Shown: positions 9,201-17,819 of the stretch, one piece after another
How the letters are laid out: every line of letters begins with the position of its first letter
Position numbering within the stretch: position 1 is the first letter of the stretch
NCBI GenBank assembly: GCA_026707225.1
Contig: JAPOXG010000095.1
Span: forward strand, 124,001 to 188,000
From: Chloroflexota bacterium
Lineage (GTDB): Bacteria > Chloroflexota > Anaerolineae > Aggregatilineales > Phototrophicaceae
DNA: 64,000 nt
Direction of reading: 5' to 3'
The notes under the pieces: generated by a model
What the model saw: the letters and a program-made list of their open reading frames with translations, nothing else
Database searches by the model: none
What the model was told of the DNA's origin: nothing
Made by a program: the position numbers and the translations under genes

Positions 9201-9647
9201 CTAGCTCAGCAACTCTCTCACCATCGCGTTGACCGCTCTGCCATCGGCCAGCCCTTGCACTTTGGGCATAACGGTCCGCATCACCAAGCCCATCTCTTTC
9301 ATGGAGGTCGCGCCGACCTCGGCTATCGCGCCCTGTACAATGGGCTTCAACTCATCAGGAGTGAGCTGCCGCGGCAGAAACGCTTCCGTCACCGCGAGTT
9401 CAAAGCGCTCGGCGGCCGCTTCATCGCTGCGTCCGGCGCCTTCCAGTTCAGCGATCGTTTCGCGGCGCTTCTTCGCTTCTTTGCGCAAGATGTCCATTAC
9501 AGCGTCATCGCCCAGCTCGGCGCGTCCATCAATTTCCGCTTGCTTGATGGCGCTCTGCAACAAACGAATCGCGTTTCGGCGATCGCTGTCCTTCGCTTTC
9601 ATGGCCGTCTTTAGCGCCGTTTGCAATTCTTGCTTCAGGTTCTGCAT
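9201..9647 (-). CDS. YqeY/GatB-like domain protein
   Basis: A 148-residue protein of the YqeY family: MQNLKQELQTALKTAMKAKD at the N-terminus, RLLQSAIKQAEIDGR near 29, and the C-terminal GLVMRTVMPKVQGLADGRAVNAMVRELL. That C-terminal part is shared with the tRNA-binding tail of the amidotransferase subunit GatB. Stand-alone YqeY proteins are widespread; their role is not established, although tRNA binding is often proposed. ATG 9647 has TGGAAG upstream and matches the family start; the longer frame adds an Arg-rich stretch. Confidence 0.93.
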   Translation of the reverse strand: MQNLKQELQTALKTAMKAKDSDRRNAIRLLQSAIKQAEIDGRAELGDDAVMDILRKEAKKRRETIAELEGAGRSDEAAAERFELAVTEAFLPRQLTPDELKPIVQGAIAEVGATSMKEMGLVMRTVMPKVQGLADGRAVNAMVRELLS

Positions 9648-9730
9648 GGCCAAGCTTCCACGCCGCCTCTGCCACTGCCCTGGTTCACGCCGCATTTGGC
9701 CGCGCCGAATCACATGAAACCGCTAATCCG

Positions 9731-11032
9731 CTAGCGCTTCACGGCTTCATGCGCCGGCGCGATATCCTTCACTGTACCACGAATCGCGCCGTCAGTATAT
9801 GCGCCAAGTTTCGTGGTCGTTATCACGTTGGTCAGGTCGCGCGGATGCGCTGTTCGCGCGCGCATATAATTGTCCGTATAGCCGCTGACGAGGTAGCCCT
9901 CTGGAGAAGCGCCATGAACTTGCTCCCATAGCACATTGTTTTCGCTCCCGACTAGCGTTTCCGCAAAACGGCCCTCCATTTCCTTGGACAGGGTCAACAA
10001 CCGGGCAGCGCGCGTTTTTTTGACATGATCCGCGATATGTTTTCGCATACGGTTGGCGGGCGTGCCGGGCCGCCTGCTGTAGCGAAAAACGTGCAATCCG
10101 CCGAAGTCCATGCTGCGGATGAAGCGCTCGGATTGGTCGAATTCGTCGTCGGTCTCGCCCGGAAAGCCGACGATCACATCGGTGGTGACGCGTAATTCCG
10201 GGATGGCGGCGCGGGCAGCTTCAACCAGCGCGCGGAATTCATGTTGACTTGTATTGCGCCGCATCCGCCGCAGCGTGGCGTCGCAGCCGCTTTGCAAGGG
10301 CAGGTGCAGGTGACGGCACAGGCGGCGATCTTCCCAGAGCGCGAAGAAATCTGGCGCCAGATCCCATGGCTCCAGCGACGACAGGCGGATGCGCGGCATG
10401 TCGCTGTCGCTCAGCAGCGCCTTGACGAGCCGCGTCAAGCCGGCGCGGTCTCCCAAATCCTGGCCATAACTGCCTAGATGGACACCGGTCAGCACAGCTT
10501 CCTGATAACCGGCTCGGCGCAGATAGTTGATTTCGCGCAGGATTTCGCCGATGGGACGGCTGCGGCCCGCGCCGCGCGCGATCGTAGTGACGCAGAAGGT
10601 ACAGGCATTGTCGCAGCCATCTTGCACCTTGACGAAAGCGCGCGTTCGGCCAAAAGCGGCGTCCCGTTCAAGGGGTTCGCTATCGAAGACATCGATCCAT
10701 TCGCCGGTGATCTGCGAGACAAGTTGTGATTTGCCGCCGTTGTCCACCACGCGCCGGACGCCGGGCAGTTGACCGATTTCGCCCGGCGCGATCTGCGCGT
10801 AGCAGCCTGTCACCGTGGTTTCGCCTGCCGGATTCGCCCGCTGGAAATCCCGAATCAGTTTTCGGCTGGTCTTGGCCGCCTCGCTGGTAACGGCGCAGGT
10901 GTTGATGACGAAGTGATCGGCCTCAGCGGGCGCGTCGACAATCTCGTGCCCGAGGCCGCTAAACTGCCGCGCCATGGCGTCTATCTCGCTTTGGTTGAGG
11001 CGGCAGCCAACCATGCGCAGGCGCACCTTCAT
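9731..11032 (-). CDS. mtaB: tRNA t6A37 methylthiotransferase MtaB
   Basis: A 433-residue radical-SAM methylthiotransferase. The N-terminal UPF0004 domain has three cysteines for the auxiliary cluster (C10 in GCRLNQSE, C46 in INTCAVT, C77 in TGCYAQ). The radical-SAM cluster motif is CDNACTFC (C140, C144, C147), and a TRAM-like C-terminus follows. The GCRLNQSE start and the CxxxCTFC spacing place it with MtaB, which converts t6A37 to ms2t6A in tRNAs reading ANN codons, rather than MiaB or RimO. Its start overlaps the upstream gene by four bases. Confidence 0.94.
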   Translation of the reverse strand: MKVRLRMVGCRLNQSEIDAMARQFSGLGHEIVDAPAEADHFVINTCAVTSEAAKTSRKLIRDFQRANPAGETTVTGCYAQIAPGEIGQLPGVRRVVDNGGKSQLVSQITGEWIDVFDSEPLERDAAFGRTRAFVKVQDGCDNACTFCVTTIARGAGRSRPIGEILREINYLRRAGYQEAVLTGVHLGSYGQDLGDRAGLTRLVKALLSDSDMPRIRLSSLEPWDLAPDFFALWEDRRLCRHLHLPLQSGCDATLRRMRRNTSQHEFRALVEAARAAIPELRVTTDVIVGFPGETDDEFDQSERFIRSMDFGGLHVFRYSRRPGTPANRMRKHIADHVKKTRAARLLTLSKEMEGRFAETLVGSENNVLWEQVHGASPEGYLVSGYTDNYMRARTAHPRDLTNVITTTKLGAYTDGAIRGTVKDIAPAHEAVKR

Positions 11033-11928
11033 AGCTTGGCATCTCCGTCGCCCGCGGCAGCCGGACTGAACACGAGCAAATTGTCGAAGCGGACGACGAC
11101 GCCTCCGCCCCCGGTGGCGGTGGATTGGGCGATCAAGCCCAGTTTTCCGCTCTTGAACGAATCTGGGCGATAAGAATCACGCATTTCGCCCTCGATGCAT
11201 TCACCGCCATAATAGGTGCTCGTCGCGCTCGCGTCTAAAGGAATGCAAAGGGACACTGGCGCGCCGTTGATCAGAAAGCGATAGCTGGAATCGCGCGCGA
11301 TGATGCGGATGGTGTTTGCCATTCCAAGCCCCTGCTTGATATGCGGCGTGGCGATCCAGGCGCTCAGAAGCCGCGTCTGCCCCGCCGATACTTTCCTTAG
11401 AGAATAGTAGCCGTCGCTGCTGATCAAGAAAGCGAGGCGGACATCGCTGTCGCTCGCGTCAAAGGCTTGACGGATGGCGGCGCCGGCGAGCGGGACTAAC
11501 TGATCGATCCCGCAAAGTATGACGGCGGGCAATTCACAGGCGCCGTTTGCAAGACTTTGCGCCTGAAATACGACGCCCATGGCGTTGTCAATCGGGCCTG
11601 CTGTAGCGGTCACGCTGACGCTGAGATCAAATTCTCGAAAGCGAGGGCGGGTGCTGGACCAGGTTGCCGTCTGGGGCGCCGTAACCTTTAGCTCAAGCTG
11701 CTCGTCGACAACTTTCGCGCTCTGTTGCCCATCATATAAATCCCACTCGTCGCTGAAACCGGAAAAGGCTGAAACGTAAAGCAACGTCCCCGGGCTGCCT
11801 TCAGGAATATGATCGTGGCTTAGTTGCGACGCGTAGATCAGGTTGGCGGCGATCAACGCGAGGGTGAGCAGCGCCGCTGCTGCGAGCGCCTTGGCCCAAC
11901 TAGGCAGATTTCTGAGCGTGCTGATCAT
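11029..11928 (-). CDS. Membrane-anchored beta-sandwich protein of unknown function
   Basis: A 299-residue protein I cannot name. It has a short basic N-terminus, one membrane anchor (about residues 11-33, KALAAAALLTLALIAANLIYA) and an extracytoplasmic domain rich in beta strands. Segments such as WSSTRPRFREFDLSVSVTATAG, GVVFQAQ, GYYSLRKV, NTIRIIARDSSYRFLINGAPV and GKLGLIAQS resemble concanavalin-like (3-keto-disaccharide hydrolase or LamG type) folds. The frame extends to a GTG at 11994, but the added residues look non-native, so I prefer ATG 11928. The stop overlaps mtaB. Confidence 0.72.
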   Translation of the reverse strand: MISTLRNLPSWAKALAAAALLTLALIAANLIYASQLSHDHIPEGSPGTLLYVSAFSGFSDEWDLYDGQQSAKVVDEQLELKVTAPQTATWSSTRPRFREFDLSVSVTATAGPIDNAMGVVFQAQSLANGACELPAVILCGIDQLVPLAGAAIRQAFDASDSDVRLAFLISSDGYYSLRKVSAGQTRLLSAWIATPHIKQGLGMANTIRIIARDSSYRFLINGAPVSLCIPLDASATSTYYGGECIEGEMRDSYRPDSFKSGKLGLIAQSTATGGGGVVVRFDNLLVFSPAAAGDGDAKL

Positions 11929-12098
11929 CGGTCTGGAAGTTTCTGACACTTTGCCCGCCGTGTCAAATTTGAGGCGACCCGGCGATTTTAGCACAGGGCG
12001 ACTTTAGCGTAAACGATCATGCGATCTCAAATGCCGCGCTGCGCATTCCGCGAAATCATTGCGCGCATAACTGATGTTGAGACCCGCGGCGGCGGGAC

Positions 12099-12127
12099 TT
12101 GACAGCGAGTGTCACAAGCGCTAAAGT
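12099..12127 (+). promoter_or_regulatory. Sigma-70-type promoter of the aspartokinase attenuator
   Basis: A perfect -35 hexamer TTGACA at 12099-12104 is separated by 17 bases from TAAAGT at 12122-12127. The predicted transcript would start near 12134, about 19 bases before the leader-peptide ATG at 12153. It is the only strong promoter pattern I see in the 402 bases between the membrane protein (minus strand) and the aspartokinase. Confidence 0.72.
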
Positions 12128-12152
12128 AGCGCCAGCTATTCGAGCAAGCGGC

Positions 12153-12251
12153 ATGAAGATGATTAAGCAAACGAGCGCTATCGCTACCATGAGCACCATG
12201 ACAACTATGATGCGCATAGGCGCGCAGCATGGGGGTTTCGGTTTGTTGTAG
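12153..12251 (+). CDS. Thr/Met-rich leader peptide of the aspartokinase attenuator
   Basis: A 32-codon frame begins MKMIKQTSAIATM and ends GGFGLL with TAG at 12249-12251. Residues 12-20 read TMSTMTTMM, so eight of nine are Thr or Met. In total there are five Thr, six Met and three Ile, all aspartate-family products. The five Thr codons are ACG, ACC, ACC, ACA and ACT. It lies between a strong promoter and a terminator directly before aspartokinase, as in the thr and ilv leader peptides of enteric bacteria. No strong ribosome site is visible; a start at the second ATG (12159) is also possible. Confidence 0.75.
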   Translation: MKMIKQTSAIATMSTMTTMMRIGAQHGGFGLL

Positions 12252-12299
12252 AAGGATTTGGACGAGCAGCAAACGGGCGTGTGGAAACCTCCACGCGCC
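12219..12299 (+). promoter_or_regulatory. Antiterminator pairing of the aspartokinase leader
   Basis: Bases 12219-12224 (GGCGCG) pair with 12294-12299 (CGCGCC). Bases 12230-12239 (TGGGGGTTTC) pair with 12284-12293 (GAAACCTCCA). This gives 16 base pairs including one G-T, with a 5-base bulge at 12225-12229. The structure uses the whole 3' arm of the terminator at 12276-12299, so the two folds exclude each other. A ribosome stalled in the Thr/Met run near 12186-12205 leaves the 5' arm free, while one at the stop codon (12249) covers it. That is the logic of classical attenuation. Confidence 0.72.
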
Positions 12300-12306
12300 T
12301 TTTTTG
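12276..12306 (+). terminator. Intrinsic terminator in the aspartokinase leader
   Basis: A 9-bp stem (GGCGTGTGG at 12276-12284, CCACGCGCC at 12291-12299, one G-T pair) with a 6-base loop AAACCT is followed by TTTTTTG. It ends 25 bases before the aspartokinase ATG, where it can only act on transcripts heading into that gene. Confidence 0.85.
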
Positions 12307-12330
12307 TTTCTATACCATGAGGTGAAACAG

Positions 12331-13776
12331 ATGGCAAGACTTACAATGAAGTTCGGCGGCACATCAGTCGGCTCGCCCGCGGCAATCGCGCAAGTGCTTG
12401 AGATCGTCAGAGATCATTTGGCTGGCGGGCGCCAACTGGCTGTCGTGGTATCCGCGATGTCCGGCGTGACGGACGCGCTGCTCGAATCGGCGTCGGCGGC
12501 TGCTGACGGAGATAGAGACGCGTACGCGGCCATCAATACGAAAATCGCCGACAAGCATCATGCCGTCATAGACGCGCTGATTGCGTCGCAGTCCGCTCGT
12601 GACGCGATTTGCGCCGAAGTGGATGACCTGCTGCGCGGGCATCTCGAATTGTGCGAAGCGGTGAGCATCCTGGGCGAAGCGCCCCCGCGAATTTCAGACG
12701 CGCTTGTTTCATACGGCGAGCGATTGAACAGCCGCGTCATCGCAGCGGTGATGGCTTACGAAGGCTTATTGGTCAAACAGGTCGATTCCAATGATTTTAT
12801 CGTGACCGATAACGTGTTCCAGAATGCTGACCCGCTCTGGGATGAAACCGAAGCGCGCATCGCTGACGGGCTGCTGCCGGAATTGAACCAGGGCGTGACC
12901 CCCATCATCACCGGCTTCATCGGCGCCACGCCGGATGGCACGCTGACTACCCTGGGGCGCGGCGGCAGCGACTTCAGCGCGGCGATATTTGCCGCCTGCC
13001 TGGGCAGCGACGAGTTGATGATTTGGACCGATGTCGATGGCGTGATGACAGCCGATCCCCAGCTGGATGCGCGGGCGCGCGTGCTTCCTTATGTGTCCTA
13101 CCAAGAGATTGGCGAGCTCGCCTTTTATGGCGCCAAGGTGCTGCACCCCAAAACGGTGCAGCCCATCATCGCGCGCGACATCCCGCTGCGCGTGCGCAAT
13201 ACCTTCAATCCAGCGCACACGGGCACGGTTGTGGGTTCTCGCGCTCAAGCAAGCGAAACCGTAATCAAGGCGGTCACCGGCATCCGCGATGTCTCTATGC
13301 TGACTGTCAGCGGACCGGGCATGCTCGGCGTTCCCGGGATCGCCGGGCGAACATTCTTGGCGACGGCAAACGCTGGCGCCAGCATCCTCATGATATCGCA
13401 GGCTTCTTCCGAACAGAGCTTCTGCTTCACTGTGGTGGATCCGCTGGCGCAAAACGTGAAGGCGGCGGTTGAATCGGAGTTAAGACGCGAGATCCAGCAC
13501 AATGATATCAACAGCGTCGAAGTGCTCAGTGAAATCGTGATCATCACCGTCGTTGGCGCCGGCATGCGCGGCACGCCGGGGGTGGCTGGGCGGGTATTTT
13601 CGCTACTGGGGGAACAGCGAATCAACGTCCTGGCGATCGCTCAAGGCTCATCCGAGTGCAGCATTTCTTTCATTGTCGCCGAAAACGACCTGGAGCGGGC
13701 GGTTGGCGAGCTGCATTCGCTGGCGCTGGAGACGGTGGAAAACGACCGCGTCAATGGACTGGCCAGCCCCTATTGA
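12331..13776 (+). CDS. lysC: Aspartate kinase with C-terminal ACT domains
   Basis: A 481-residue aspartokinase catalysing ATP-dependent phosphorylation of aspartate, the first step to Lys, Thr, Met and Ile. The kinase domain starts MKFGGTSVG and contains FIGATPDGTLTTLGRGGSDFSA near 205-225. Two ACT modules follow (about 315-380 and 395-465) with ASSEQSFCFTV and GSSECSISFIV, the regulatory effector-binding units. The long catalytic domain without the split alpha/beta pattern resembles ThrA/LysC type enzymes more than the Bacillus two-subunit type. GAGGTG lies six bases before the ATG. It is controlled by the leader described upstream, so regulation by Thr/Met supply is expected at transcription and possibly by ACT feedback. 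No homoserine dehydrogenase domain is fused. Confidence 0.96.
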   Translation: MARLTMKFGGTSVGSPAAIAQVLEIVRDHLAGGRQLAVVVSAMSGVTDALLESASAAADGDRDAYAAINTKIADKHHAVIDALIASQSARDAICAEVDDLLRGHLELCEAVSILGEAPPRISDALVSYGERLNSRVIAAVMAYEGLLVKQVDSNDFIVTDNVFQNADPLWDETEARIADGLLPELNQGVTPIITGFIGATPDGTLTTLGRGGSDFSAAIFAACLGSDELMIWTDVDGVMTADPQLDARARVLPYVSYQEIGELAFYGAKVLHPKTVQPIIARDIPLRVRNTFNPAHTGTVVGSRAQASETVIKAVTGIRDVSMLTVSGPGMLGVPGIAGRTFLATANAGASILMISQASSEQSFCFTVVDPLAQNVKAAVESELRREIQHNDINSVEVLSEIVIITVVGAGMRGTPGVAGRVFSLLGEQRINVLAIAQGSSECSISFIVAENDLERAVGELHSLALETVENDRVNGLASPY

Positions 13777-13785
13777 ATGCGCAGG

Positions 13786-14676
13786 CTAGTTGGCGACCAA
13801 CTGCTGCAGAATGGATTGCCAGTGGGAGTACAGCATGAAATGGCCAGCCTGCGGCTCGAGGCGAAACTTGGCATCGGGAATCATCCCAGCCATGCGCTCG
13901 CCGACGCCGGGCGCGCAAAAGGCGTCCGCTTCTCCCCACCAAATGTCCACCGGTATGCGTATCGACTGCAAGCGGAAGCCCCAGGGCTTGGTCAGCGCAA
14001 CCATCTCATCGACGAGATTATCACTGCCGCCGCTGCGAATCTCCTCCCAGATCTCCCGCCGATTATTGAAGAGGTTGATATTGCTCAGCACTTGCTGGTC
14101 TGCTGGGGAAAGCAACCCGCCAATTTCTCGGATGTATTGATCGGCGCTGCGCTGTCCGTCAAACCAGATGAACCATCGCATTAACTGGCGGAAAACGGTT
14201 TCGATGCCGCCCGCCATCTGAAAGAGACGGCCGTACAAGGGATGCAGGGCGCGGAAGCCTTGCGCGTGATCCATTGGCGGCAAAGGCGCGACCACGGCGC
14301 AGCGCGTCGCAATCTGCGGGAAGCGATAAGCGCAGGCCAGGGCATAGGGTCCGCCGGCGGAAAAACCCAAGACGGCGAATCGGTCGAGCTTGAGCGCCTT
14401 GCTCAGCAGCATGACATCGTCCACCACATCCATCAGGCTGCGGCCGTGATTGCGCGTTGACATGCCATAACCGGGGCGATCCACGCCGATCAAGCGGATG
14501 CCGAGACGAGTGAGGATGGCGTCGTCCGGGTGGCGCATGTTGCGATTGCCCCAAAGGTCGTGGAAGGCGATGACGGGCTTGCCTTCTGCATCGCCAAACT
14601 GAGCGAATCCCAATCGGCGTCCGTCTTGCAGTTGCGCTTGCCGCGCCGTAGCGACTTGTGCCAGCCGAGCCATCAT
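13786..14676 (-). CDS. Alpha/beta hydrolase
   Basis: A 296-residue alpha/beta hydrolase. Family marks are DRPGYGMST near 80, the nucleophile elbow GFSAGGPYAL (Ser near 115), WWGEADAF near 250 carrying the likely acid, and QAGHFMLY near 278 with the catalytic His. There is no signal peptide, so it is cytosolic. The substrate cannot be named. It is convergent with the aspartokinase gene, ten bases away. Two consecutive ATG codons follow GGAGAG, so the start may be one codon later. Confidence 0.88.
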   Translation of the reverse strand: MMARLAQVATARQAQLQDGRRLGFAQFGDAEGKPVIAFHDLWGNRNMRHPDDAILTRLGIRLIGVDRPGYGMSTRNHGRSLMDVVDDVMLLSKALKLDRFAVLGFSAGGPYALACAYRFPQIATRCAVVAPLPPMDHAQGFRALHPLYGRLFQMAGGIETVFRQLMRWFIWFDGQRSADQYIREIGGLLSPADQQVLSNINLFNNRREIWEEIRSGGSDNLVDEMVALTKPWGFRLQSIRIPVDIWWGEADAFCAPGVGERMAGMIPDAKFRLEPQAGHFMLYSHWQSILQQLVAN

Positions 14677-14748
14677 CTCTCCGTCATTTCGCGAAACGCG
14701 GTGAGGTTAGCGGAAATAGGGCAAAGAGCATAGACCAATTCGCGCGGG

Positions 14749-15594
14749 TCAGCCGCTCGCGCGTCGATACACGGCGAGGACAGCAGGCACTGGCTCCAGC
14801 GACGGCTGGAAATAATCCGCGCCCGCCAGCGCGATCATGGTGGAACCGCCGCCATCGAGATTGAAGGCGGCATCGATATCGAGATCGGTCTTCGATAAGT
14901 AGGCGCTTAGATCCGCCAGCGACAAACCCAGGAAGGGCGCGACCATAATCAGTACATTGCCGGACCTGTCGATGCCGATCACTGTCCGGCGTGTTCTTTC
15001 GCCGCTTCCCGCCGCGTAGTATGCTTGGCGCCCGTCTTCGACCAACAGTGGAAATCCCTGCACCGCCTGCTCGATATTCCCGCCCTCGGAGAAACTTAGT
15101 GAACGATAGCTGACGATTTCCGGCGCGCCACTCCTGACGAGAAAGGCGCCGCCGCGGTCTTGATAAGCGATGCCATGCGCCGCTCCGTCGCTGACGACCA
15201 GGCCGAGCGCGATGTCGTTGCTGTCGAAGAAGTTGGCGTTGATGATGACGCTGGCGTCGGCTTCCCGCGCCCGCCAGTTGGACAGACTTTCCGCGCCCCC
15301 GGGTTGATAGATGGCGCGGAATCGATAGCGGCTGGGGTCGATTCGCACGACGATGAGCTGCGCCAAGTCATCGCCATTTGGAATCAATTTGCGCCATTGC
15401 AGGCCAACCTCAATGGTTTGCCACTGGGGTTCCGGACTAGCCGCGGGTACAGGTGAAGGCATCACGGTCGGCAGCAGGCGCAGCGGCAGATTGCAGGCGG
15501 CTGTAAGACATAGGACAGCAAAGCCGGCAGCGAGAGAATAAGGCAATGACGAGGGAGCGTTGAGCTTATCCCAAACTTTGCAGGGGCGACTCAT
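14749..15594 (-). CDS. Phosphodiester glycosidase (NAGPA/DUF2233) domain lipoprotein
   Basis: A 281-residue protein with a signal segment ending in the lipobox LTAAC, so probably a lipoprotein. The mature part matches the phosphodiester glycosidase family: INANFFDSNDIALGLVVSDG, RTVIGIDRSGNVLIMV and the strongly conserved FNLDGGGSTMIAL near the C-terminus. The eukaryotic relative uncovers mannose-6-phosphate by removing GlcNAc; bacterial members act on extracellular phosphodiester-linked sugars such as teichoic acid-type linkages. ATG 15594 directly precedes the signal sequence; a start at 15642 would add 16 residues. Confidence 0.87.
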   Translation of the reverse strand: MSRPCKVWDKLNAPSSLPYSLAAGFAVLCLTAACNLPLRLLPTVMPSPVPAASPEPQWQTIEVGLQWRKLIPNGDDLAQLIVVRIDPSRYRFRAIYQPGGAESLSNWRAREADASVIINANFFDSNDIALGLVVSDGAAHGIAYQDRGGAFLVRSGAPEIVSYRSLSFSEGGNIEQAVQGFPLLVEDGRQAYYAAGSGERTRRTVIGIDRSGNVLIMVAPFLGLSLADLSAYLSKTDLDIDAAFNLDGGGSTMIALAGADYFQPSLEPVPAVLAVYRRASG

Positions 15595-15670
15595 TGAGTC
15601 GCTCGCTCGCGCCGAAAATGCAGATTGCTTTTCGCATGGCATGCTGCGAACCGATATTGGGCGGGGTCAG

Positions 15671-16849
15671 CTAAGCCAGCTTGTGCGCCATGGCGCGGAT
15701 GCGGTCGACGGCTTGGGAGAGCTTGTTCATGTCTTCGGCGAAGGAGAAACGGATGTGCGCGTCTTTGGTGATGCCGAAAGCGCTGCCGGGCACGCCAACC
15801 ACAACGGCTTCGTCCAGGATAATGTTCGCCACTTCTTCGCTCGTCTTGCTGGTTTCGTCCACTTTGGGGAAGGCGTAAAAGGCGCCTTCGATATCAGGAT
15901 GAGACATATTCGGTATGCTGTTGAATGCGTCCACGATGAAGTCGCGCCGTTCTTGATAAGACTGACGCATCATTTCAACGCAGTCCTGCGGTCCGTTCAA
16001 TGCTGCAACAGCCGCGAGCTGGGTGAATGTGGCGGCGGAGGTGGCCGTTTGCGAATTGAACTTGCCGGCGACGCCGATGAGCTCTGTAGGACCAGCCAGC
16101 CAGCCCAGACGCCAGCCCGTCATCGCGTAGGCTTTTGACATGCCGTTGATGATGATGACGCGGTCGGCGATATCGGGGATGGATGCCAGCGACACGGCCG
16201 GCCTGCCATCGAAGTTGAGCTTCTCATAGATCTCATCGGAGATGATGTACAAGTCTTCTTCGAGCGCCAAGGTCGCGACCGCCTCGATTTCTTCAGCAGA
16301 AAGCATGTGTCCGGTTGGGTTGCAGGGCGAGTTGATGATCAGCGCTTTGCTTCTTGCTGTAATGTGTTCCCGCAGATGCTCCAGGCGCAGCCGATAATTG
16401 TCAACGCTGCTGGTTTCGACCGTCACTGGCATGCCGCCGACCATCTGCGTGATGGACGGGTAACTGACCCAATAGGGCGCCGGAATCAGGACCTCATCGC
16501 CGGGATCAAGCATCGCTTTCAGCGCCAGGAAGAGCGCCAGCTTGCCGCCGGGCGTCACGATGATGTCGCTCACCGGATCGACGCGAACTTTGTTGTCGCG
16601 CTCCATCTTAGCCGCGATCGCTTCCAACAGCGGACTGATGCCCTTGGATGGCGCGGCATAACGCGTCTCGCCATCGCGCATGGCTTTGACGGCCGCTTCG
16701 ACGATATGGGCTGGGGTATCAAAGTCGGGTTCGCCGCCGGCCAGGCCGATCACCGTATGGCCTTCGGCCGCCAATTGTTTCGCCTTGTCGTTCATCGCGA
16801 TTGTGGGCGATTTGGTAATCTTTTGCGCCAGTTTTGTCGGCTTTGGCAT
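15671..16849 (-). CDS. Aspartate aminotransferase (class I/II, subgroup Ib type)
   Basis: A 392-residue fold-type I aminotransferase. Features in order are YAAPSKGISPLLEAIA, the NSPCNPTGHM motif, and GMSKAYAMTGWRLGWL, which contains the PLP lysine and is characteristic of AspB-like enzymes. The C-terminal HIRFSFAEDMNKLSQA carries the substrate-carboxylate arginine. It transfers the amino group between glutamate and oxaloacetate, supplying aspartate. The aspartokinase sits 2 kb away on the other strand, which suits the pathway although the two are not an operon. Confidence 0.93.
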   Translation of the reverse strand: MPKPTKLAQKITKSPTIAMNDKAKQLAAEGHTVIGLAGGEPDFDTPAHIVEAAVKAMRDGETRYAAPSKGISPLLEAIAAKMERDNKVRVDPVSDIIVTPGGKLALFLALKAMLDPGDEVLIPAPYWVSYPSITQMVGGMPVTVETSSVDNYRLRLEHLREHITARSKALIINSPCNPTGHMLSAEEIEAVATLALEEDLYIISDEIYEKLNFDGRPAVSLASIPDIADRVIIINGMSKAYAMTGWRLGWLAGPTELIGVAGKFNSQTATSAATFTQLAAVAALNGPQDCVEMMRQSYQERRDFIVDAFNSIPNMSHPDIEGAFYAFPKVDETSKTSEEVANIILDEAVVVGVPGSAFGITKDAHIRFSFAEDMNKLSQAVDRIRAMAHKLA

Positions 16850-17083
16850 CTGAATCCTCAGTATTATTCGTCTCTTTAACCGCTAGGGATCGCTGGAAGT
16901 GTATCTGCTTTGCGAGACCTATAATAGGGTGGGTCATCCTTTACAGATCTGATGCCTTCGTCGACGAATGCGGCCGTCTCGCTTTATGACAACGAAGTCG
17001 ATGGATTGCTGTAAAATAGAACCTGGTTCATCCATCGCCGGTAACGATGTTTGCAATGCGCGCGGAAGAACGTATAAATTAAG

Positions 17084-17812
17084 ATGACTCAATCTGACCT
17101 TGCTCCGCTTCGTGGCGAGCCGAGCTATGTGTGGCGCGCGGGCCAGGAGCGTCGGCTGGCGATGATGGCCAAGTGGGCGCCGCTGACCAACGCGCGCGTA
17201 TTAGTCGCCGGCTGCGGCGTAGGGATGTATGGCGCTCAGATTCGCGCGCGATATAGTGACCGTGTGCAAGCCTTCGATATTGAAGCCTGCCGCGTGCGCG
17301 TCGCTCGGCGCGGCATTCCCGGCGCCCTCGTCTCGGCCGGCGAAGACATCCCGTTCGCCGATGACAGTTTCGATGTGGTGCTGTCGCACGAAGTCATTGA
17401 GCATGTGCGCGACGATCGCCGTACGCTGGCGGAAATGCTGCGCGTCACGCGGCGCGGCGGGCGTATTCTGCTGTTCTGCCCCAATCGCTGGTATCCTTTT
17501 GAGACGCACGGCCACTTTTGGAAGGGCGAATATCGCTTCGGCAATTCCCCATTGATCAATTATCTGCCCACACGCTGGCGCAATCGGCTGGCGCCCCACG
17601 TGCGCGCGTACACCGTTGCTGAATTGAAGCGTCTGCTCGATTTCGACTGCCTGGAATTCCTGCATCATTCGCGGATCTATGGCGGATACGACAACATCAT
17701 CGCTCGCTTGGGTCCGCCGGCCCACCTCTTGCGAGATTTGCTGCAGCGCGTGGAAGGCACCTTGCTGGATACCTGGGCGCTATCCCATTTTGTCGTCCTG
17801 CAAAAGCGCTAG
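17084..17812 (+). CDS. Class I SAM-dependent methyltransferase
   Basis: A 242-residue protein with the Methyltransf_11 layout: motif I VLVAGCGVGMYG (residues 39-50), the acidic strand-2 end AFDIEACRV, DIPFADDSFDVVLSHEVIEHV (motif II/III, near 86-107) and RGGRILLFCPNRWYPFETHGHF. The pattern of HEVIEH followed by a short lid resembles methyltransferases acting on glycolipids or small metabolites. The substrate is unknown. It stands alone between divergent aspC and a convergent transglutaminase gene. Upstream TAAAAT at 17012 may be a -10 element. Confidence 0.9.
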   Translation: MTQSDLAPLRGEPSYVWRAGQERRLAMMAKWAPLTNARVLVAGCGVGMYGAQIRARYSDRVQAFDIEACRVRVARRGIPGALVSAGEDIPFADDSFDVVLSHEVIEHVRDDRRTLAEMLRVTRRGGRILLFCPNRWYPFETHGHFWKGEYRFGNSPLINYLPTRWRNRLAPHVRAYTVAELKRLLDFDCLEFLHHSRIYGGYDNIIARLGPPAHLLRDLLQRVEGTLLDTWALSHFVVLQKR

Positions 17813-17819
17813 CTCGCCA

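Noticed and set aside
12134..12330. Lysine riboswitch or T-box ahead of aspartokinase
   Set aside because: The leader is too short and lacks the lysine-box and T-box sequence cores; a leader peptide with competing hairpins explains it better.
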